Source: Bacteroidota bacterium (GTDB taxonomy: Bacteria; Bacteroidota; Bacteroidia; Chitinophagales; Chitinophagaceae). From it: DNA of 64,000 bases. The stretch is taken from NCBI GenBank assembly GCA_005882315.1, contig VBAR01000001.1:1251736-1315735 (forward strand). Reading direction: 5' to 3'. Below are positions 58,001 to 64,000 of the stretch, in pieces (the first letter of the stretch is position 1; the number at the start of each line of letters is the position of its first letter). The position numbers and the translations under genes are program-made. The notes beneath the pieces are model-generated. The model worked only from the letters and a program-made list of their open reading frames with translations. It ran no database searches and was not told the origin of the DNA.

Positions 58001-60286
58001 ACTTTTTAGTGTAACATACTTCTGTAACTTATCATAGTTAAATCCCTTTGCCCTCATGTCTTTTATATATTCAGGTGTAACACCCAATGCTTTTACAGCA
58101 ACGATATCATCGAGGCTAATATCCTTGAACCCTGCTGCTTCAAAACTCTTAATGTATTCAGGAGTGATGCCCTGTGCTTTAAGCGCAGTTACATTCTCAA
58201 GATCAGTCATCTTATAACCGGCGGTTTCAAAACTTTTTACATACTCAGGTGTAATACCCAATGCTTTGAAGGCAACAAGATCTTCTGGCTTTATATCCTT
58301 ATATCCCATATCGGTAAAACTCTTCATGTATTCAGGTGTAACGTTCTGTGATTTCATGCCAACAAACTCTTCAGGGTTAATATCCTTATACCCTTTATCA
58401 TACCAGCTCTTCACATACTCAGGTGTAACGCCTACTGCTTTAAAAGCTACTAATTCATCATGCGGCACATTCGTCATACCCACGGCTTTGAAAGAATTCA
58501 CAAACTCAGGCGTAATGTTCATGGCTTTATAACTAACCATATCATCGGGGTCATCTTTACTCCCTTTATCTCCCTTCTCTCCTTTGTCACTTTTCATGTC
58601 ACGTACAGATTTGATATAAGCTTTATCAATCCCCTGTGCTTTAAAACTTACCAGCTGGTCAGTGGAAATATCTTTATACTCACTGCGTATTTCTTTGATA
58701 TATTTTTCATCAACACCCAATGCTTTCAATGGAACAAGGTCTTCAAGACTGATATCTTTAAATCCATTGTTGCGGATAGAAGAAATATAAGCCTTGTCAA
58801 TACCCAATGCAGCAACAGGGATAAGGTCATCTTTTGTTACATCTTTATATCCTTCGCTGCGAAGCATTGTCAAAAATTCTTTTTTGATATTAATAAAGAA
58901 GAAAGCCATCTGGTCATCATCATCAAGCGTTTCTTTCAGTTCTTTATTCATGTAATCAACATAGGCTTTATTAGCAACGAACTTATAAGTACCCATGCCA
59001 GTGCTGCCTTCAAACTTACCGGTCATTTCCATTTTACCGGCTTCACGGGTAATATTAAATGTGCCCGATGTTCCTTTTGGCAATGTTCCCAGTTCGGATA
59101 ATTTGAAAGTAGAACCGTTGAAAGAATGTCCCGATTTCAAATCCCAGTTTTCATTCTCCATCTTTTCATCGCTGAAGCGGATATTCACTTTGTCATCCTT
59201 GATCACAGCGAACCAATAACCCTGGGTTTCCATACCGTGATTTTTCGTTTCACCTTTCACGTTTGACTCCCGATAGTTATCGGGATCACTTTTTCCGTTT
59301 GACGTTTGGGCTTTCGCCACCGGCTCATTCAGCAGGCAGGCTAAAAAAGCGAATACAGGCAACAGGAAAAAATATTTCCAGGCCGTGTGCAGGTTTGATC
59401 TTTTTTTGTTCATCATGGCTATACGTGTTTTAAGAATTGACTGGTTATAATTTGTTGTAAGGCTCAGCGGTAAATGCGGTGCCGATACCTGAACAAGACT
59501 CAACTGGTAACGTTTCTTATCCAGCTTTTCCCGTTGCATCAGTTGATCATCGGTTAAAAACTCAAGATTGCTTTCGATCTCCCTGCGATAGATCCATGCA
59601 AATGGATTGAACCATTGAAAGATCAGCAGCAATTCGGCAACAACAATATCAATAGTATGTTTTTCACGAATATGAACTTTCTCATGCATCAAGATCTGGT
59701 TATAGGTTTCCCATTCATACTTTGACGGGTTGATAAAAATAGTATTGCCAAAAGAGCAGGGAGCTTTATCACCGCTTACTTCTACTATGCGGTAAGGACC
59801 ATCAATGATAACCGGGTTGCGATAGGCACGCCAGAGCAATAACACTAACTGGAAAATAAAACTGGCAGCAAAAACAATTACGCCAAACCAATAGATCCAG
59901 AACAACCAGCCCATTAGCTTGTCAATGGTGAATGGTGAATGGGCAATTGCTGTTTCTTTTGAGGTCGCTGAAGGTTTATCGTTATTAACTATCGGTAGTG
60001 TATTAACAGTTGGTTGCTGGCTATTTTTTGCAGGTTGCCCATTGTCTATTGACTGTTGTTCATTCACCATTGACAATTCACCATTCACACCATTCACTCT
60101 ATTCACCTTACGCAACGAAAACCCCGCAGGCACCTGCAGCAACGGCAATGCAAAAGCGATCCCAAGGCAAATGATCAGCATGTAGCGGTTCACTTTATAA
60201 AAAGTTTCGCGGCGCAGCAGGAGTTTATAAAAAGCCAGGCAGGCCAGCAGGATCAAAGCGACATTAATAATATATGGCAGTATCAT
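57992..60286 (-). CDS. BlaR1-type M56 sensor peptidase with repeated tail
   Basis: The 764-residue product has N-terminal membrane helices (about 1-55 and 123-152), an M56 zinc peptidase domain with LMHEKVHIREKHTIDIVVAELLLIFQWFNPF (HExxH at 201-205), another helix near 300, and a large outer region. From about 500 to the end, ten copies of a 22-25-residue unit run in tandem (ITPEYVKSF-xxx-GYKDI-xx-EDLVAFKALG). Such proteins sense an external signal and cleave a BlaI-type repressor. The start overlaps the blaI-like gene by 4 bases. Residues about 60-120 and 334-339 are encoded by palindromic repeats. Confidence 0.9.
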   Translation of the reverse strand: MILPYIINVALILLACLAFYKLLLRRETFYKVNRYMLIICLGIAFALPLLQVPAGFSLRKVNRVNGVNGELSMVNEQQSIDNGQPAKNSQQPTVNTLPIVNNDKPSATSKETAIAHSPFTIDKLMGWLFWIYWFGVIVFAASFIFQLVLLLWRAYRNPVIIDGPYRIVEVSGDKAPCSFGNTIFINPSKYEWETYNQILMHEKVHIREKHTIDIVVAELLLIFQWFNPFAWIYRREIESNLEFLTDDQLMQREKLDKKRYQLSLVQVSAPHLPLSLTTNYNQSILKTRIAMMNKKRSNLHTAWKYFFLLPVFAFLACLLNEPVAKAQTSNGKSDPDNYRESNVKGETKNHGMETQGYWFAVIKDDKVNIRFSDEKMENENWDLKSGHSFNGSTFKLSELGTLPKGTSGTFNITREAGKMEMTGKFEGSTGMGTYKFVANKAYVDYMNKELKETLDDDDQMAFFFINIKKEFLTMLRSEGYKDVTKDDLIPVAALGIDKAYISSIRNNGFKDISLEDLVPLKALGVDEKYIKEIRSEYKDISTDQLVSFKAQGIDKAYIKSVRDMKSDKGEKGDKGSKDDPDDMVSYKAMNITPEFVNSFKAVGMTNVPHDELVAFKAVGVTPEYVKSWYDKGYKDINPEEFVGMKSQNVTPEYMKSFTDMGYKDIKPEDLVAFKALGITPEYVKSFETAGYKMTDLENVTALKAQGITPEYIKSFEAAGFKDISLDDIVAVKALGVTPEYIKDMRAKGFNYDKLQKYVTLKSID
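59268..59285. repeat. TCCCGATAG..ATCGGGA repeat inside the BlaR1 gene
   Basis: An 18-base palindrome identical to the intergenic copy at 42580-42597 except for two central bases. In frame it encodes DPDNYRES in the outer region of BlaR1. Confidence 0.8.
59921..60095. repeat. TTCACCATTGAC repeats inside the BlaR1 gene
   Basis: GTCAATGGTGAATG (59921-59934) is perfectly inverted at 60061-60074, and further CATTCACC units follow up to 60095. They encode the low-complexity linker (about residues 60-120) between the first membrane helices of BlaR1. Confidence 0.75.
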
Positions 60287-60645
60287 GAGTTGTCTGTTTT
60301 AATCATGTTAAGAATTTCTTTCAGTTCGGCTTCAGATAGTTTTTGTTCTTTGGCAAAGAAGGCCAGCATCCGCGGGTAGGAATTATCAAAATATTCTTTC
60401 ACGATATCTTTCATTGCATGCTTCTGGTATTGTTCCCGGCTGATGATGGGGAAGTAGCTGTACACATTGCCAATGGTATCATGATCCAGGAAACCTTTTT
60501 CTTCCAGTATCTTCACCATAGTGGCCACACTATTATAATGTGGTTTCGGATCCGGCAGGTGAGGGATCACTTCTTTAATGAATGCTTTACCCAGGTCCCA
60601 ATACACCTGCATGATCTGTTCTTCTCTTTTAGCCAGCTTTATCAT
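60283..60645 (-). CDS. BlaI/MecI/CopY-family repressor
   Basis: The 120-residue product is a winged-helix repressor: LAKREEQIMQVYWDLGKAFIKEVIPHLPDPKPHYNSVATMVKILEEKGFLDHDTIGNVYSYFPIIS in overlapping parts, with the NSVATMVKILEEKGFLDH recognition helix and wing, and a C-terminal dimerisation helix pair. BlaI-type repressors are cleaved by BlaR1 when a cell-wall signal is sensed. It leads the two-gene operon and very probably represses its own promoter through the operator pair at 60675-60706. Confidence 0.93.
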   Translation of the reverse strand: MIKLAKREEQIMQVYWDLGKAFIKEVIPHLPDPKPHYNSVATMVKILEEKGFLDHDTIGNVYSYFPIISREQYQKHAMKDIVKEYFDNSYPRMLAFFAKEQKLSEAELKEILNMIKTDNS

Positions 60646-60663
60646 CTTTAAAAATTGTTTTCA

Positions 60664-60706
60664 CAATGTTACTACTAATTCATTAGGAGAACAACTAATT
60701 TATTAG
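60664..60706 (-). promoter_or_regulatory. blaI-blaR1 promoter with two operator boxes
   Basis: Two perfect palindromes, CTAAT-TC-ATTAG (60675-60686) and CTAAT-TT-ATTAG (60695-60706), have centres 20 bases apart, two helical turns. The first lies inside the spacer of a reverse-strand promoter (TTG at 60692-60694, 20 bases, TAACATTG at 60664-60671) and the second just upstream of its TTG. This is an arrangement expected for autorepression by a dimeric BlaI-type protein. Confidence 0.75.
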
Positions 60707-60710
60707 GAAT

Positions 60711-61017
60711 AGCCGAATTGACCGATACCAATTGCTATTAAACCAGTTAAATTACAGGTAGTTACGTGGTTTGAAATTATTTCTTAAAACTGCAAAAAGC
60801 AGGGATGAGTGGAAATGTTTGTATGAAAGGAGAATAATTATGTAGTCGGCTGTGGTACTGCAATTAAGCTTTTGTTGCGTCACACACTTGCACTTATTCA
60901 ACTCTATTCATGAATTGTTGCAATAGCCTGCTCCAGAAGGAAGAGAAAGGTGTGTTGCTTCTATTGTTATTTTATTTTCTAATTAAAGCAATAGGGTTTT
61001 ACGTATTCCAAACTCTT
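60711..61017. other. Gap between the BlaR1 operon and the restriction island
   Basis: About 300 bases with no gene, terminator or repeat that I could recognise. It probably marks the junction of the more AT-rich restriction-modification segment on its right. Confidence 0.5.
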
Positions 61018-61734
61018 TCATGATGAAATTTCTTTAAGTCTTTGTTCAACGGACTTACTAAGTTTCTTAATAACGCCATCTACAATTGGTTTCATGTTAA
61101 CTTTAGAAGCAACTTCTGCAGAAGCTTTAATTAAATCTTTATAAAAATCTTTGTCTCCAGTAAATCGATGCCAGAAATCCTTTCCCATATAAATAGTGTA
61201 TTCCTCCTCTAATTTTCTAACAAAAGAGTTTTTCTCGTTATCCTCTCCGTATATTAAGCAAAAGGCAATGTTGTTCAAATTTATTTTAAGTCTATTTGTT
61301 CTTGCTCTATTAATGAAAGCTCTGAAATGTCCTTTTATTGTTACTACATCATCCTTATTGATTGAATTCGGGCCAGACTTAATTTGACAGTATTTTTTTT
61401 CTTTATCAATATGATCAAAAAACTCAATATCGAGACCTTCAATTCCAGAGCCATAAGCCCCAAGAACATCTGTTATAAAACTTTGCATACTGGTTCCAAA
61501 AGAAGTTGTTATTGAAGTACTGAGAACTCTTGGATATACCAAGACTTTTGCAAGTGAAATTGGTGTCGCGTTTCCTTGAAGATAATATGCTAAGTAATAT
61601 AATAGAAGTGGATTAATATTGAACTTATTAATATTCTCTAATTTTTCGGTGTTTATTTTATGATTGAGGATTAGAGTGTCTTTGAACCAAACCTTAAACT
61701 TTTTAATGATTGCGTTCTTTTCGGACTTTTTCAT
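61018..61734 (-). CDS. PmeII-like type II restriction endonuclease
   Basis: The 238-residue product resembles the PmeII family of type II restriction enzymes: NPLLLYYLAYYLQGNATPISLAKVLVYPRVLSTSITTSFG and a PD-(D/E)xK core, GLDIEFFDHIDKEKKYCQIKSGPNSINKDD, where Asp and the QIKSG lysine would be metal-binding and catalytic. The C-terminus is helical. It is the last gene of the operon, 12 bases after the TdeIII-like gene. Its recognition site cannot be told. The gene is more AT-rich than the chromosome on the left. Confidence 0.75.
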   Translation of the reverse strand: MKKSEKNAIIKKFKVWFKDTLILNHKINTEKLENINKFNINPLLLYYLAYYLQGNATPISLAKVLVYPRVLSTSITTSFGTSMQSFITDVLGAYGSGIEGLDIEFFDHIDKEKKYCQIKSGPNSINKDDVVTIKGHFRAFINRARTNRLKINLNNIAFCLIYGEDNEKNSFVRKLEEEYTIYMGKDFWHRFTGDKDFYKDLIKASAEVASKVNMKPIVDGVIKKLSKSVEQRLKEISS

Positions 61735-61746
61735 TGCGATTTAATA

Positions 61747-62538
61747 TTATTCAGAAAATAAACTGTCTAATTGTTCCTGCAAACTACCTTCATCTCTTAA
61801 TTCTGTAAAACAATTTCGTATTAAGAGAAATGTATTTTGTTCTCCAGAAATAAAATCCCAAAATTCATTTTCAACCCATCCTTCGGTTATAGGTTCTAAA
61901 GGACGTCCATTTGCTTTAGAATTTTCCCAGAAGTCTCCATCGTAGGGGTTATATGGGAAAACTATTTTCGCAATTGCATTACCATTAGGATTGCCAGAAT
62001 AAAAATATGCATACCAATTAAACAACTGCGATAGAAATTCTCTAAACTTTGCAATATTGGGCTGAACAGTTTTTGTATCAAAAAAATAATCAATCCCATC
62101 TCTTTGAAGCCAAATGTCTACACCACTACCCCTAGGAGGAGGTCCAAATCCTTGAATGGGGTTATTAATAAATTGCTGACATACTTGTTTAATAGCATCA
62201 TGAGCTGTGGTTGCATTATATTGCCCGTTTTGAAGTAGCCTCGATTCAATTATTAATTGCAATGTATTACCAAGTGCTGCAGGCATGATTAGAGGTGCTT
62301 GCAAATTTCCGGGAATAACTACAAAACCATTATCAGCAGCAATTCTCTTTGCTAGAGGTTCCCATAAAGTTTTGCCCTGAGAAGTCTCGAGACCACCGAC
62401 AATTGACCTGATTTTCCTTTCTTTTGGGATTAACAGATCTAATATTTGAAAATGACGAACTTTTTCTAAATTGTTTTCTACATAATTCAGAATTCCATTA
62501 GAAACTGTTTCTTTAATAATTTCTGGATTTAATGGCAT
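61747..62538 (-). CDS. TdeIII-family type II restriction endonuclease
   Basis: The 263-residue product matches the TdeIII family: KIRSIVGGLETSQGKTLWEPLAKRIAADNGF, then the nuclease core RGSGVDIWLQRDGIDYFFDTKTVQPNIAKFREF with Asp and DTK at the expected catalytic positions, and NWYAYFYSGNPNGNAIAKIVFPYNPYDGDFWEN toward the end. Characterised members cut GGNCC. It overlaps the methyltransferase gene by 26 bases, indicating translational coupling, and a second nuclease gene follows 12 bases later. Confidence 0.85.
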   Translation of the reverse strand: MPLNPEIIKETVSNGILNYVENNLEKVRHFQILDLLIPKERKIRSIVGGLETSQGKTLWEPLAKRIAADNGFVVIPGNLQAPLIMPAALGNTLQLIIESRLLQNGQYNATTAHDAIKQVCQQFINNPIQGFGPPPRGSGVDIWLQRDGIDYFFDTKTVQPNIAKFREFLSQLFNWYAYFYSGNPNGNAIAKIVFPYNPYDGDFWENSKANGRPLEPITEGWVENEFWDFISGEQNTFLLIRNCFTELRDEGSLQEQLDSLFSE

Positions 62539-64000
62539 TATAAAAAATTTCAGTATCTATGAGTTGCTTGGCTAAATAATATATAACATAAGTTGAAACT
62601 GCATTTCCAAATTGCTTCTTAGCAATTTTTTCATCTTTATGAAGACTAAACCATTTTGGGAATCCTTGTAGTTTGCCAGCTTCTTTGGCGGTAATAGGTC
62701 TATATAATTTTTTCTTTACAATTTTATTTATAAAATTCGCTCTGTATTCATCTGGGGAATTTCCTGTAATGTCTTTAAGAGCAACTATATCTTTGGAACC
62801 AGTCGCGGTTAAAGTAGAAAATATATTAGAATGAGGCAGATATACCCTATAAATATTATTTATGCCAGATGAGTTTTTTGAATTAACAAATTCATATCCT
62901 AGTTTTTTTACGTAACGCAAAATATTTTTATCTACTAATTTTTCTAACTCGGTTTGTTTCAAATCAGGAATTAGCTTTTTAAGAGTTTTGTAGCTCAAAG
63001 GATTTCCATCAGAATTTCCATAAACCTTTTTCCTCCTATTTTTCAGAATTATCATGCAAATAGCCTTTTCACGTTCTGTGGTTCTTATTATATCCCAAGA
63101 ATGAATTGTTGTGTGTCCATTTCGGGTATCACAAAAGATAAAAAAATCGTTTAATTCATTTAGTTTTTGAAATCTATTTCTTGACATTGGAATTTTATGC
63201 CCGAAAATATCTTTCGGATCAAAAATTTTTTTGTCAATCACAGAATCTTTATCAACGCCATCAATTAAATTTTTTAGAAAAGATTTTTTGTTAATCGGTT
63301 TTGGATATTCAAAGTCTTCAAAATAATAAGATAAATCCTTGCGGATTCCAACAATAAATACTCTATCTCTATTTTGGGGTAATCCGAAATCGTACGAATT
63401 CAAAAGCTGGGGCTCTTTAACAACATAGCCAGCATTTTGCAAATTCTTAATTATTAAACTCAAGCTGCTCCTATTCCTGGGATCAATAAGACCCTTTACA
63501 TTTTCGAAAATGAAGGCTTTGGGTTGATTTTCTCTAACTACTCTTATTGAATCATTCCATAATTTTCCTCGAGGATCGTCAAAACCTTTCATTTTACCAG
63601 CAACGGACCATGCTTGACATGGGACCCCGCCAACAATTAAATCAATATTATCAAAGGGGAGTTTTCCAAGTTTTGTAATATCTCCAAGCTCAACATCCTC
63701 TCCGTGTTTAAAGCCAAAAAAATTTTTCTTATAAACGTCAATTGCTTTTTTATCTATTTCAGAAAACCCTAAACATTTACCCCCCAGTTCTTCGAGGGGG
63801 ATCCTAAAACCTCCAATGCCAGAAAATAAATCAACAAATGTAAACTTGGGATTTGCGTCTTCGAAATTCGTATTAATATATTCTAAAATTTGAGAAACAC
63901 ATTTTGATGCATCATTTTTAATATCACTTTCCCAAAATCTAAATACTTGCCAATTATTTTTTTGTAGACCATAGTTGACTTCTTCATCTCTAAGAATATT
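62513..64000 (-). CDS. C5-cytosine DNA methyltransferase joined to a Vsr-like domain, 5' end beyond window
   Basis: The frame is open to the window edge, giving 495 visible residues. The first 45 read NILRDEEVNYGLQKNNWQVFRFWESDI, closely resembling the end of Vsr mismatch-repair nucleases (RD...L...GW.V.RFWE.DI). A short linker leads straight into a cytosine methyltransferase: motif I FVDLFSGIGGFR (55-66), motif IV GGVPCQAWS (124-132, catalytic Cys), motif VI ENVKGL, motif VIII QNRDRVFIVGIR, a target-recognition region ending FSTLTATGSKD, motif IX RPITAKEAGKLQGFP and motif X KQFGNAVS. No stop interrupts the two parts. It protects the host from the downstream nucleases; the fused nuclease would repair T:G mismatches arising from 5-methylcytosine. 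Confidence 0.85.
   Translation of the reverse strand, partial: NILRDEEVNYGLQKNNWQVFRFWESDIKNDASKCVSQILEYINTNFEDANPKFTFVDLFSGIGGFRIPLEELGGKCLGFSEIDKKAIDVYKKNFFGFKHGEDVELGDITKLGKLPFDNIDLIVGGVPCQAWSVAGKMKGFDDPRGKLWNDSIRVVRENQPKAFIFENVKGLIDPRNRSSLSLIIKNLQNAGYVVKEPQLLNSYDFGLPQNRDRVFIVGIRKDLSYYFEDFEYPKPINKKSFLKNLIDGVDKDSVIDKKIFDPKDIFGHKIPMSRNRFQKLNELNDFFIFCDTRNGHTTIHSWDIIRTTEREKAICMIILKNRRKKVYGNSDGNPLSYKTLKKLIPDLKQTELEKLVDKNILRYVKKLGYEFVNSKNSSGINNIYRVYLPHSNIFSTLTATGSKDIVALKDITGNSPDEYRANFINKIVKKKLYRPITAKEAGKLQGFPKWFSLHKDEKIAKKQFGNAVSTYVIYYLAKQLIDTEIFYNAIKSRNY

Noticed and set aside
58460-59101. Forward frame of 213 codons with internal repetition
   Set aside because: It is the complement of the BlaR1 repeat region; the repetition comes from the real gene on the other strand.
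62513-63592. Methyltransferase starting at the internal Met at 63592
   Set aside because: This start would remove the SAM-binding FSGIGG and the catalytic PCQ motifs, both of which are encoded in the same frame just upstream.

Overview
The window looks like chromosome of a member of the Bacteroidota, most likely a Chitinophagaceae-type soil or freshwater bacterium. This is inferred, not proven. Many products belong to families typical of that phylum (DUF5606, DUF4920, DUF2911, the SCO1/Fur-family/MerC cluster, BlaR1 with a repeated tail, DUF1501/DUF1553 proteins). Several intergenic regions carry the Bacteroidota promoter pattern TTG-N17-20-TAnnTTTG, and Shine-Dalgarno sites are largely absent. 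DNA is AT-rich (roughly 38-40% GC by eye), coding is dense, and I found no tRNA, rRNA or CRISPR array.

Layout. 0-8 kb: partial DUF2007 gene, dnaN, cmoA with a membrane methyltransferase, an M28 peptidase, rpiB, tatC, an NRAMP-like transporter and a DUF4920 protein. 8-19 kb: information processing and small metabolic genes: recA, an OB-fold protein, YceI, mgsA, DUF3817, uvrB, polA, a truncated globin, and a tandem DUF1579 lipoprotein pair whose first copy carries two frameshifts. 18.6-24.8 kb: exported sulfurtransferase, the DinB/TfoX/VOC cluster, DUF2911, small secreted proteins, amidohydrolase. 25-36 kb: an NqrB/RnfD-like domain joined to DUF2330, an L,D-transpeptidase, DUF5606, an M3 peptidase, a candidate small RNA, then a metal-related divergon (SCO1 and a Fur/Zur-type regulator facing MerC), small membrane proteins, a GH25 lysozyme and an acyltransferase.

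36.7-45 kb: a five-gene, same-strand block resembling clusters of Planctomycetes (PSCyt1-DUF1549-DUF1553, DUF1501, a beta-propeller, a chitobiase-C-like protein, and a membrane/cytochrome c/LRR protein). Its gaps are full of palindromes. 45-57.5 kb: M1 peptidase, ArsC-like protein, Gfo/Idh/MocA oxidoreductase, GNAT, UvrD-type helicase, a helical-repeat protein, a second candidate small RNA, WG-repeat protein, glycerate kinase with a GntP permease, CsbD-like and KTSC proteins. 58-60.7 kb: a BlaR1/BlaI sensor-repressor pair with two evident operator palindromes placed over its promoter.

61-64 kb: a more AT-rich restriction-modification operon, cut by the right edge. It contains a C5-cytosine methyltransferase preceded in the same reading frame by the end of a Vsr-like nuclease, then a TdeIII-family nuclease and a PmeII-like nuclease. 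It looks horizontally acquired.

A second layer is short dispersed palindromic repeats of several types, present both between genes and inserted in frame inside three unrelated proteins (the UvrD-type helicase, the Gfo/Idh/MocA oxidoreductase and BlaR1).
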